Shown piece after piece: positions 48,301-59,860 of a stretch of 64,000 nt of DNA (its first letter is position 1; the number at the start of each line of letters is the position of its first letter). The stretch comes from Vanilla planifolia. Taxonomy: Eukaryota > Streptophyta > Magnoliopsida > Asparagales > Orchidaceae. The notes beneath the pieces were generated by a model. It ran no database searches, was not told where the DNA came from, and was given only the letters and a program-made list of their open reading frames with translations. Made by a program: the position numbers and the translations under genes. Location: the NCBI GenBank assembly GCA_023846275.1, contig CM043878.1:6379501-6443500 (forward strand). The letters are read 5' to 3'.

Positions 48301-51300
48301 AATTAAAAAAAAAGTTAAAATTTTATAAACAGAAATTTTACATTGCATAGTAATCTGTAAGCCATCTGCGGTGCTGATTATTTTAGCAGCTGCATTTGCT
48401 TTGAATTGAAGCAAAACAAAAGTAAATTTTGTTTAAGTTAAAACCACAATCTTAAAAAGTGATGAGCTATGGTGTGCTTATTATTTTACCAAAACACTTG
48501 ATATGTGTTCAAAATAGACAAAATCCTTATCAGGCTGAAGATTATTGTAACAATATGACTAATATGGACCCAGCCTGGTAATAATGTGGGCAAATTTTAC
48601 TGTAAGAAACCAATCAGTATATTTAAACTTCAGTTTCTAATTATGCATTTATAAAATAAAAATATTTTCAAATCTTTGCATAAATTGTGATAGCATCAGA
48701 AAATATATAACAAAAACATTCAATAAAATAGCAGTACTATTTCTTTAAATATCATAGTATTTCTAGAAAAGTACACATTAAACACCTTACATAAAAAAAT
48801 TTGAGGTTTTAGGTATGATTGAACGTAGGATAGCTGTAAGGATTACCGAGTAAGATGCTGTTAGAAAACAATTTATTATCTGCCATGAATATCCAACGGC
48901 ATGAAAGGATAGATCTGTTGCTGCTCCAGAAATAGCTGAGACAATCTGAAAAAATAACAGAAACCATCAACTCACGCACCAGTAGACATAAGGAACCTAT
49001 TCCTCCAACTTTTACCATTAACACAAAAAGTTTGTTATTCATAAATCCAGCAAACAACTGATAAATTACTTAACCGCTAGAGTTTTGATTATTAAGAAAG
49101 AATTGGAATACTTTGAGCTAATAATGAGTTGCATTTACCATGGTAGTAGAAATATATAGCCCAACTGCTATTAATCTGTTAAGGCTAAGCTTTGTTGTTG
49201 ATATAACCAATGACTAAGGTATCATCTGAAAGGTTTTAATTGCAGTAGAGACCAGAGATTTAAGAGGTCAAAGCATCAAGGATGAGGATTGTGGTATTCT
49301 TGTTTCCAACTTTATCATAATTTGAGAGTAAAACCATTTGATATGCTGTTAACAATCACGTGATCATGCATTTAACGACCTTCAGAACATTTGTAGATGG
49401 CAGTGCTTATATCAGCATGCCATGCAAATATATATACATTTATTTGGGCAATGATTCCATTTCATAAAACACAAAGGCCCAACTTTGGAGGGTTTTCATT
49501 ATAGTTTTGGTGCAACTTTTTATCAATTAGCTGACTTAAGGTTTTCATTATAGTTTTGGTGCAACTTTTTATCAATTAGTTGACTTAATTGGAGCACAGC
49601 CAATGAAAATGGCCAATAATTGGTTAAAAATGTCATGAACAGTTAAACTTCTATGCATGATATTAAATTAATAGAGATATATGAGCACATCTTTAACAAA
49701 AAACTATAGTTAGCAAGATCAATATCAAATGATCCTATGTTAATCCATGCCTTTTCTGCCCAGCTTTCATATATTTCTTTGCCAATTGGGTTTAGGTTTA
49801 CAGCTTTTAATAAAAATATCACATATCCAGAAATAATGATAACCATCCACTAACTATCCGTTTGGTCAAGATACAATCATCTAGAAAAAAAAATCCAGCA
49901 GAAGCAATAATACAAGATAAAGTGTCATAAAAATTAATTCAGAAAATTGCATTTATGTTTTTTTTTTTTCTGCATTACACGAAGTCAAAATAGCAAGATT
50001 GATGATACCATTAATAAAAGAGCAGCCCAGACTTTGATTCCATGATGCTTTTCGAAAAGATATGTTTCGCCAATAGCAGTCATAACGTTGGCAATGTTCT
50101 TAAGAACCGTTACCATGGCAACATTGATGTACTTCAGACTGCAGATAATAAAGGAAACAATTAGATAATATCTTAAAAACATTACAGATCATCTTAAAAT
50201 GTAGCAACCAAACCACTTTCATTTATTATATTAGTTCCTTTAATCCTCCTAAAGATATATGCACCAAATCTCATGAAAACACTACCTGAGGTTTTAACAT
50301 GAATAACTGAAATTTATTTATGAATAAGACAATACAAGAATAAGAACATAACCATTTAGTCAACAAAACCAGAATAAGTGCAACATTTTTCAATCAATTA
50401 ACAACAGCCCATGAATGCTAAATTTTTTTTACTGCACAATTCTTTTCATTTGACAAAAACTAGTACTGGTTTTGAACTGGAAATAGAAGGAAGCAACTAG
50501 TGATCATCCATTACCAATGGAAGCATCTCAGTACTTTCAAGATGACTAGTAAAGGTTTTGAACAAGAAGAATATATCATACCTAAAAATGCTTGTGGCAA
50601 GCATTCCAACAAATATGATATTCACAGGCAACCAGATTCGTATTAGTCTCCACGTAAGTGGTTCTGTTGAGATAATACCGAGTTTGCTCAATGAAGATAC
50701 TAACACGACTGATACAATGTTCTGAGATGACAGTAAATAGAAATAGAGATGTTAACCATCACATAGAAGTCAAAAAGACATGTCATCACATAGCTAAAAA
50801 CATATTGGACAGTTCCACAGCCAAATGCATATACATCACCTGGTAAAGCATCAATGATATCCCTGCACTAAAATCATAGCCTGATAGCACATATTTGTTA
50901 ATGAGTATCATGCTGCATGAAGACATGCAATAGGCAAAGCCAGACAGAAGAGCTCTGTTGGGAATCATTATAGACTTGTTGCCATGTACAATCTTCTGTT
51001 GCTTACATGGCAAAAGACCATCTTCCAAGTCATCATCATCACTATAACAGGGTTTTGGTCCATGAAATGATCTGTAATGAAGGGCAACATAACTGTTAGT
51101 CCCAAACTGTACATGGGAGTAGTTGCTTTTCAAGAATATGTCAAATGAAGTGTCATAGAATATTAACATTTTGAGAGATTAAGTGTGCAGGTGAGAGAGA
51201 AAAAGAAACAGATAAAGAGAAGAAAAGAGGTATATTTCTAATCGTTGGTGCACAGAAATCAAATATTTCAATTTTAGCATTTGCAAGGATCATTTGACAA

Positions 51301-53116
51301 TGAATGTCTCTAAGATTTGCAATGATACTCAAGCACAAAAACTTCAAAAATGCAACCTTAACACATAGATATGAATATTTGGGCTCTCGCATATAACGGT
51401 TCTAACATAACTTTCAATAACAAACGACTCCAATACCTTACTCATCTCGTAAACATAAGGGGTTCAAATCAAAACGTGGAATAATGTTCCATAAGTAAAT
51501 TTGCAAAGAAAAAAGAAGGGGTTCAAAGCATTTCTCCTTTTTTATCACATAATATAATAACACTCTAACCTGTTCAGTTATCAAGACTTTTTTTGCTTTC
51601 ATTATCTTTAGTTAAACTTTTTGAGTCACCTAGAAACAATCTTTTATGACCTCCATTTTGAGCATATAAAGCAAGAAAAAGTTTAAGAACTCAATCGATA
51701 GTTGACCCACAAGAGAATGCCCTTACACAGTCTACCCAGATAAGCAATCAGGTTGGGCTGGGCTGTCCTAAATTTGGTGAATAGCAAGAAACTCTTGATA
51801 ATTCAGCCCAAAAATCAAAAGCCAAATGGGCAGGGGTAAGAACAAATGCCCAAGCCAAAGTCAACATAGATCACATGTGTTTAGTCATAATATTAGTTTA
51901 AAAGGGAGAATTATAGGATTCAAACAAAAAATTATACCCAACTATCGTTCATTATATGGCAAGCATAGAACTTTAAATTTTAAAATAAAAATAATAATTG
52001 CAATAACAATAATAATCTGAATTTTGATCAAAATTTTCCAACATTTTGTGTGGAAGTAAAGCTCTTATTCTAGGCTTATTTACATAATTCATATAGAAAT
52101 TCATTAGACTTGCTGTCCTCATTGTCAAACTAAAGAGAATAGAGAAGAAAAGAAAAAACGAAACTACAACTTTTCTTCAAGATAATATTAATTTCAGCCA
52201 ATTTTTTAACTTCTTTAATCTTAAATGGGATATTTCGATCACATAATAAGCTCTAAGCTTTCCTTTGTTTCATACACAGCGCTTGGATCCTGTTATTGAC
52301 ATGCCCTCAACGTCCTAGCCTTCAAACCCAAGCAAAAAGAAAGATAAAGCAAGTGATACTGCACAAATTTCAAGCAAGTAATACTGAAAAGAAGATAATA
52401 CCTCAGGTAATCCTTGTTAGCAGTATGAAGCTAAGGACCGCAAAGAAAATAAATGCTATAATGCAATAAAAGAAAAGCGTAGGCAGTCAGCTGGGATCCT
52501 TTCCACAATAAGCTCAGGTAATCCTTGTTAGCAATATGAAGCTAAGGACCGCAAAGAAAATAAATGCTATAATGCAATAAAAGAAAAGCGTAGGCAGCCA
52601 GCTGGGATCCTTTCCACAATAAGCTGCATATCATTATCTAGTTTTAAATTCCTCTACAATGATAGTCTTAAGTTAAAGACTGTCTGTAACTTGGTTCGCA
52701 TGCACCTCGATAAAAATCAAGCTTCATAACAGCTAAACTTATTTGGCAGCAGAAGGCGTCTCTTACAAGGATGAGCAACAACAGTCCTGTGATTCAACAT
52801 TAAGCAAGGTAGAAAAGGAAACGCGAGCTCATGTTCGACGAATACATCCCTAAAAGCCTACTAAACAAGGCACAGAATTTAAACCATGTAGATTGCTTAG
52901 AAGCAAACAGCACGGAGAAGAGCAAGTCCTCACACTTTTCCTGTTTTCAATCAAATGCCATAGGAAAAAAAATCCTAATATTATTTAAACTTTTCATCAC
53001 AATCCAATCACCAAACCTAGCATCTGCCTCGTATATTGCTTAGCCAAAACAGAAAGAGACCAGCAGATGCTTTACATGCATAAAGCCACAAAGACAGCAG
53101 CTTACCTCGAACCCAT
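42561..53116 (-). CDS. GONST1: GDP-mannose transporter, GONST1-like
   Basis: This protein imports GDP-mannose into the Golgi lumen; Arabidopsis GONST1 supplies sphingolipid (GIPC) glycosylation. Nine coding exons on the minus strand: 53116-53106, 51071-50840, 50721-50582, 50138-50009, 48945-48847, 48071-47917, 46600-46484, 42788-42691 and 42607-42561. All junctions are GT-AG and phases agree, giving 342 residues and a TAG stop. Conserved words are NRALLSGFAYC, STEPLTWRLIRIW, LKYINVAMVTVLKN, NEFSMVLLNN, FTSMWFLHQTGATTYS and the nucleotide-sugar motif GSLNK (about 298-302, compare GALNK of yeast Vrg4). About ten membrane spans are expected. The start is the ATG giving MGSR, in an exon with only 11 coding bases; it lies 14 residues before an acidic DDDDLED run. 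Reading through the last, 83-bp intron gives a different end, QFDYAFL. GONST2 is a possible alternative name. Confidence 0.9.
43850..44775 (+). repeat. LTR (solo or truncated) in intron 7 of the transporter gene
   Basis: The stretch is rich in words such as ATCATCCGA, CGTCCGATG, ATCGGATCGACC and GACAATC, typical of some plant copia LTRs. A TATA box ACTATAAATAGGAG lies at 44,551-44,564. A terminal T-rich, U5-like part follows, with a primer-binding-like motif at 44,781. It lies opposite to the host gene, so its promoter would fire antisense transcription. The left border is approximate. Confidence 0.5.
44781..44797 (+). other. Primer-binding-site-like motif after the intronic LTR
   Basis: TGGTATTTGAGCTTAAC matches the TGGTATCAGAGC-type site at 10 of the first 12 positions and follows the LTR-like sequence. 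No internal coding region follows. Confidence 0.45.
45323..45351 (-). repeat. Run of 29 T (poly(A) on the minus strand)
   Basis: This could be the tail of a retroposed sequence on the minus strand whose body would lie above 45,351. I did not recognise that body. It could also be simple slippage expansion. Confidence 0.6.
49491..49588. repeat. 49-bp tandem duplication in intron 4 of the transporter gene
   Basis: GGTTTTCATTATAGTTTTGG starts at 49,491 and again at 49,540. The two copies differ by one base (AGCTGACT versus AGTTGACT). Confidence 0.9.
52402..52623. repeat. 111-bp tandem duplication in intron 1 of the transporter gene
   Basis: CTCAGGTAATCCTTGTTAGC starts at 52,402 and 52,513. The copies differ at two seen positions (AGCAGTATG versus AGCAATATG, and GCAGTCAG versus GCAGCCAG). 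The high identity marks a recent event. Confidence 0.93.
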
Positions 53117-55984
53117 GAACTGAAATCCCCCCACAACTTCTTCCGCGGCCGAAGGACTCCGCTAAGACCAACAGCATCTGAGCGAGTAAAGAGCTTTGAA
53201 GGGATTTAGTGGGAATGGTCAACCTTCTCCCTCCTCTTTAAAGGAAGTGTACTTAAAACGGTCCGCACCGAGGACCAAGAAAAATCTATTTTTTTTTTAT
53301 TTTTTTTTATTTATTTATTTATTTTTACGCTCGATCTACGGATCCCCACAACAGGCGGGAGGACGGCAAAGTTGACCTCTATCGAAATTCACCGCGGACA
53401 GTCGGCTTGAAAGCTAAACCCGGTGGAAGTATCGGCAAAGTTACAGAAAGCCTGTGACGCCGTTATCAGTCACTTATTTTTTTATTTTACATTTATTTTA
53501 ATTTGGTGTATTTAATTTTCCGATGGGTGTTGCCACATGTCGACCTAAATCAACATGCAAATCGAACGTGATCGCATGTTGTGCTCATTGTCCTAATCCA
53601 CGAAGCAGTCAGAACAAATCAAACTCAAATGCAGGTCAAGAAGAACATGGCAAGCCATCAACCAAGTGGCGAATCACTGCCTAACTTTGGCTGTTTCTTT
53701 AGTGGTCGGAAACCTAACCTTTCGTCTTAATGGTTGATGCTGCGTAGGGATGTGTGCATGCCGTTTTTTTTTATATCGTTATTATTGAAAATAATTTAAA
53801 ATTTATTATTATCAAATTATGTAGTTGAAAACAATGAAAAACTAGTTATGTAATTTTTTGAAAAATAAAACAACATTTTATCATTTGAAATAAGTAAAAA
53901 TAATAAAAGATAACTAATCCCACATCTACAATTTTTTTTTCAAAAATGTACATAAAAGGTTGCCCAAAAGCAACCTAATTGGATGTCCAATTTCTCATTT
54001 GGCCAAACTAAGCTTTTCTTGCAAGGATGAAAGAGATGACAAAAGGAAATGTTGATTTATTTAGGTTGGTGAATCTCATTTGGGTTAATTGGAGAGGTAA
54101 GATATGATGAATTTTATTTAGGTTGATGAAACTCATTTATTCTGAACTACAAATGAAATTGGCATTTATATTTAGTCACATATGAAAAATAATTATATAT
54201 TTCAGATTATTATGTCAAGTATTTTTTTATTGATCATGTTAATAAAAAAATATTATACAAGAGATATAGTGAAAAACTTTTAAAACATCAAATCACAATA
54301 GGTAATGAAGGATTTAAAATAAAAAAATAATTTGTTAATTAATTTAAGAAGTGATAAATATTTCTTTTGGCACTTTATATTATTTTGATGACATCTTAAT
54401 TTAAAATTAACTCAATTAAATAATAATTTCTAAAATAACATAGAACCATGATTATTTCCAATAACTTAAGAAGCATCACATGCAAGTCAACTCCATGGTA
54501 GCTATTTCAACAATAACATAGAATTTATATGCAAATTATAGCCAAAATAAAAACAAAAAATACACTTATAAAGGGCAAACACTACTTGGCTATGAGCTTG
54601 ATTAGAATGACATGTCAATTGACATAATAGAGTTTGAATATTTTGCTTATAACAATAACATGATATTTTTAAGTAAATGATACAATAAAAAAGAGATTAA
54701 ACTACATTTGTGCTAGAAAGTAATAAATTTTAATTTGTAAAGCTTGACTTGCTATTAATAAATCATTTATTGATGCCAACAAAAAGCTTCACAAGTTTAT
54801 TATACAAGATATCTTAGTATTAATAGAGATAAAACTATAAGGAAATGAGGTATTTATGACAAATAAATTATGATGGGTTTTATGTTTGTCACAAAAATGA
54901 TAATTTTTTGACCAAAAAAATTGTTTGTCATGAGAGGATTGAGTACAAACAATTTTTTTACAATAAATAATATATATTCTACCTAAAAAATTGTAACATA
55001 AAGCTTCACATGCACCTCTACTTAAACAAATTGAATACTAATTTTGTTGAACTTTTTAATCTTGTATTGTGATAGAAAATTTTGTTATTGATGAGAAAAC
55101 TTTTGTTTATATTTTTAGATTTTTATTACAAATATATGAATGGGAGAATTCTCACATATATTTTGATCTATGCCAAAAATTGCTTTGACATAAAAAACTC
55201 TATTTAATGTAAACTTTTGTCTAAATTTTGTGTTTATCACTCTCATTGCCATTGTCACCTATATTATTGATTTCATCATGGCTTGCCATGCTAGCATCCA
55301 AATTTTAAAGTCGTCACCATCCAACAATTGAAGTTGTCGTTATCCTCCAAACATTAAAGTTGTTGTCATACTTTAACATCAAAGTTGTCATGACTATCTT
55401 CCATTTCAAGTGTATTTATAGTCTTCTTCTATATCAATTTCCTTCTTTTTAAGTCAATGATAATAGCCATTGAATAGGTCACAAGCCACGCTAGCTAAAT
55501 TTTTTAGCATTGATAATGTTGTATGTGTCAAAAGTTATGTAGCCTTGAAAATGGTAGCATTAATGCAACAATGATGGAAATGCTTATCATGACATGGGTT
55601 GTAGTTATTTTTTCACAAAATTGGACAACAATCCTTACAAAGACATGGACAATGATGTTCATCATATGATTGCTTTAATGGTAAGGTTGTGTTAAATCTT
55701 TGAATAAACCCACTAACAACTACAATGGTAGTGAAAATCGGATGGCTTATGTGTTGATGCTTAAATAGTGTCATTTCTTTGCTAAAAGATCGTCAAAATT
55801 TTCATAACAAGATATGTTTTTTATAATGAAAGACTATTTAAGAATAAAAAGGATAATTGTAGGTAACCCAATTTTTGAGGCATAAGTGCAACTAATGAGA
55901 GTTATAAAAGACAACAACTATCGATGATGACTAAATTATTATTGAAGATAAAAATGTTAGGGTTGATATCTATATTTTTTGAAA
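53117..55984. other. Transporter gene leader and promoter, then AT-rich spacer
   Basis: Positions 53,117 to about 53,240 are probably 5' leader of the minus-strand transporter gene, and the GC-richer 53,330-53,460 its promoter. A T-rich simple stretch (ATTT repeats) lies at 53,289-53,326. From about 53,760 to 55,980 the DNA is AT-rich and nothing was recognised. Confidence 0.5.
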
Positions 55985-56015
55985 TAATAATGGTCAAAGC
56001 CTAAAAATACACTCC

Positions 56016-56615
56016 TTATAGAGGTTCATACACATAATCAGAATGTAAAATAGAAACAAACTGTATGGGAAGGGACAGACCCCAATCACAAGTACAATCA
56101 CAAGAAAGTGCATAGTGAGCCTTCCAATCCGCTGCATAGTTATCTTCTCGCAGAATGTGGGAAAGCCTAAAGCAGAAAACGAGTAGACATTTGTAGCAAA
56201 AAAAAGTATACCGCTCGCTGCAATGTGACAAAACTAATAATTTGAGAAGTTTAGAGACCACCTTTATGGAATCGAACTCAATCCAAATTGTAGAATAATG
56301 TAAGCCAAGTTGAACAGCACAACGCAAAGCATAAAAAATTACCTCCTCCTCAACATGTGAAACAAACGCAGAGTAAACTCATCGGCCAATAATCTTTAGC
56401 GGTTTTCCACAAGCATCCCACATAATAATACCCATAGCCGCAACATCATTTTCACCAAATGATGCATCATAATTAAGCTTAATCCAATTGTTTGGAGGGC
56501 AAATACCACAGTATAAAAGGGGTAGCATTCCACCCAAATAGGTGTTTAAGTCTCTAGCAATCCAACCTGGACGATTTAGCATAAACCACATGCATATAAT
56601 ATGCAAGATCCACAA
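56016..56615 (-). pseudogene. LINE 2 RNase H domain remnant
   Basis: One frame with a single in-frame stop (about 56,377) carries all four acidic positions expected for RNase H: NYDASF, HVEEEVIFYAL, IEFDSIKVV and REDNYAADW. The single stop and full set of acidic residues make this the best-kept part of the element. Confidence 0.75.
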
Positions 56616-57699
56616 TTGTAATATACAACCTTACATTATTATGGTACAACTTCTTGTTCCAACAAGACCAGGAAAAATAAAATGAGTAGGCAATGCAACA
56701 AATGATGTGTTCCATGGCATGAACTTGTACCAAGCCATCCAGTTCAATAAATTGGAAAATGAATTAACATCATAATGTTGAAATTGATCCAAAGCACATC
56801 CAAACTGCTACAAGATGCATTTTTTGAATATCAGCCATCCTGGTATAGTACCAAAAAATGCGCTATAGCAATTAATCTTCCAAACATCCTCATAAGCATA
56901 AAGTTTTAAGTCTAATGTGTTGAATATATAAAAAATTGTCAAGTTGGCAAAGCATTCATAAGTAATCTCTAAAGAAAAACTTACATACGGGCTAAATTGG
57001 AAGTTTTCAAATCCATGAAAATTTTAATATTCAGCCAGCATGCAAGTCCTCATTTCCACTTAGCAATCGAGTATAAACTTGCTTGAAATAGGCTGAAAAT
57101 CCATAACAAATGGTCATAGCAGCACATCATTTTCTACTTCATGAACAAGTAGAGTATGCATGATGAGTCAAATCAGTTCCAAAAAATTCCTACAATATTT
57201 CAAGATTCCAACAGTTTTCATCCAACACAAAGTAATTAACGAAAGGTGAAAATTCTAGAGACAAGTTTTAAAAAGTTGGTCATTTCATAAGAGATTCAGG
57301 ACCAATCTAATTATCATTTAGAGAAGAAATATTATGCCCCAAAATCAACATGCCAAATCATATGATTTGTAACCCATGGAACAACGATACAAAGGAGCTT
57401 ACAATTGATAAAATCACCACACTAATAAGAGGTGTCCAATAGTCATAAGTTGTATTGTATATTGAAATTCCTGTGCCATAGAGTGTTTTTCTTTACCAAT
57501 ATGTGAAGAAAATACTTGGAAATGAGAGCTTGTTGTCAAACATGAAGATTTCTAATACTAAGTCTATCCTGATCTTTAGGTAGGGTGATCATTTCCCAAT
57601 TCACATAATAAATAGTATTGCTACCCACATTTCCACTCCAAAGAAAGAATCTCACCAAGCATTCAAGATAAAAAAATGTCCACCAAAATGATACAATGA

Positions 57700-58330
57700 A
57701 TGAGGTAATATGCTGGAATAGACAATATAATTGAATTAATTAATTGAAGCCTACCAACCATGGATAAATCATGTGTCGTCCACCCATTTATTATGTTTGT
57801 AACGAGCTACAATATAAAATAAAAATCTTTCTTTTGTGGCTTTAATGTCAGAATTGGAATATCAATGTAGGAATAATTTTTAGCTTAATATGAAGTTTTC
57901 TAGCAATCATGTGCTTCTTTTTGCTAGCCATCCCGTGACTAAAAGAGATGTTGGACTTCAAAAGATTTACCATGAGACTAGTGGATAAAGAGAAGCCATC
58001 GAGAGTGTGCATAATAATGATGGTAACAACATGTGTAATAGGCACATACATAATTATATCATCCACATATAAAAGGTGGGAGATTTTAAAAGCCAGTCTA
58101 CAAGTGTTGAATCCAACATCTATGCCTTTTTCCACCTATTAAGGTGAAATCAAAGCGGTAACACTTTCTTAAATTTTGTAATCATAATTTTGGTGATGAT
58201 TTTGTAAGTTGTGTTACATAGACTAATGGGTCTAAATTGGCTTGGCTTGCATGCACCAAAAAATTTAGGAATAAGGACCACCAACAAACATATTCATCCA
58301 ATTCTTTGACATGTGAATCTCCTCAAAAAA
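57700..58330 (-). pseudogene. LINE 2 reverse transcriptase remnant
   Basis: QFRPISLCNTTYKIITKIM (about 58,245-58,185, minus) is the conserved RT block FRPISLCN..YKI..K. KISHLLYVDDIIMY follows, with the catalytic YVDD at 58,058-58,069 intact. A stop and frame changes separate the blocks. Palm and thumb sequence beyond 57,848 is too decayed to follow. Confidence 0.75.
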
Positions 58331-58839
58331 TTACCTCACTATAATGCTTAAGTCTCTACTAGTGACATCCTAGTGGACTCTAATGAATTCCTTAAAAATG
58401 TCATCAACCTCATGAGATTTATTATTTTTAAGAGAATGAGCAGCCATTTTAATTTCATCATTGGAAATTGGGGCAATGAGAAGTGTCGTCTACTTCGTCA
58501 ACAAATATCTCTCAATATATCAAGAAAACAACCGCCAACCGGGAGGGGGACAATTTTTCCTTAAAAAAAGATAACAAATGGTCCTGAGTTTCCTCCAAAA
58601 AGTGAAGAACCTGGCCAGTATCATCTTTCACTGTGTGAATATAATTGCCATGCATCCTACTTGTTGCTATGAAAGAATTGAGTATTTTTGTCCCCAAGGT
58701 GGGCCCAAGATAGTATTGCTCTTTGCTACCAACATGCCTCCTTGAGCAATAAGACAGAGTGGTATTCTTTGATTTTTCCTACCAACATTACATTCTCATC
58801 GTTGCTCAAACCCATGTTCACTTCTCACATTTGGAGATC

Positions 58840-59854
58840 CTAAATTTCCTTTTCAAGCTGTTGCAATTTATGACTAATGTTGTCTATTTCCCTGGAATGC
58901 CAAGCCTTTAAAGCATGCAAGACCCTACTTGACTTGGTAGCAAGCACATCCATCGGTTTTCCTCTAGCTGTACATTGCCAAGCCGACTGAACTATCTTAA
59001 AAGAACGAGCTGAAGAAAGCCAACCACTTTCCAATTTGCAACCTATGTTTCAACATTCCCACATGCATTTGTTGCATCTGAATAAGAAGAGGGCACTGAT
59101 CCAAAGTTAATCATAATAAATGAGAAACATAAGTGTCAAGAAAAGAGTGCATGTCTTCTAAATTCAAAAAAGATCCATTCAGCATTTCATAAATTCGTGC
59201 AGCTCTATCCCTACTTTGCACTAGGTAAAACACGAGTCAACAAAGCCCAAATCACAAATGAGATCAACAAACTTTTTATGAGAAATTTCATACTAAAAAA
59301 TCTTTCCCTCCTTCTTTTCATCTTGAGACAAAATGATGTTAAAGTCTCTAGAAACCAGAAGTGTACCACCAAACATGGCTGCCCATTTGGTTTGGTCCCA
59401 AGCAATACGTCTATTATAAAGATCTTTAGAAGCATATACTACACAATATCACCAAAGATTGTCATCATCCAAGGTGATTTGAAGTGTAATCATTTTTTCA
59501 CCTAACTCGATGCTTCAATCACCTCCAGTGGTATCCAATTCTTTCATGATAGGATAATTCCATCCAAATACCCCATAGTTGGTTGCACAAAAAAATTCCA
59601 ATTCTGACCCAACAATTTATCAACATTTCTATGGGAAAACTTATTTGCACGAGTTTCCAACAGCGCTGCCAAAAAAATCTTGTGGTCCCTGACCAGATTT
59701 TGTAAGTGAGTATGAGATTTAGTTTATTTAATACCTCAAATATTCTAAGATAAAATAGCAGCTCCTTCAACCATATAAAAACAAAGAGTGGAGAAGAAAG
59801 ACACCCATAATCTGACCACCCAACAACACCACTGAATAACCAAAGCTCTAGCAA
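58840..59854 (-). pseudogene. LINE 2 endonuclease and linker remnant
   Basis: Across several frames the order is LVRDHKIFLAALLETRANKF (catalytic Glu region), WNFFVQPT, then GRDRAARIYE.L, NLE.MHSF and DTYVSHLL. The linker reads SFK-VQSAWQC, ALKAWHSREIDNISHKLQQL. Frames shift repeatedly between 59,854 and 59,040. The motif order parallels the endonuclease of LINE 1 (for example ALVETR, WNFMVQPS), so the two elements are related. Confidence 0.7.
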
Positions 59855-59860
59855 AATCTA

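Larger units (their letters stand above)
55985..59860 (-). mobile_element. Decayed LINE with ORF2 remnants (LINE 2)
   Basis: On the minus strand, in the normal order, are endonuclease (59,860 to about 59,050), linker (59,034-58,840), reverse transcriptase (about 58,330-57,700), a zf-RVT-like region (about 57,000-56,640) and RNase H (56,615-56,016). Many stops and frameshifts break it. No ORF1 was seen upstream, which fits 5' truncation on insertion. The presence of RNase H places it with the plant L1-type LINEs that carry that domain. Confidence 0.8.

Noticed and set aside
53040-53222. Upstream overlapping frame in the leader of the transporter gene
   Set aside because: Its first codon is TTG, not ATG, so there is no reason to expect translation.
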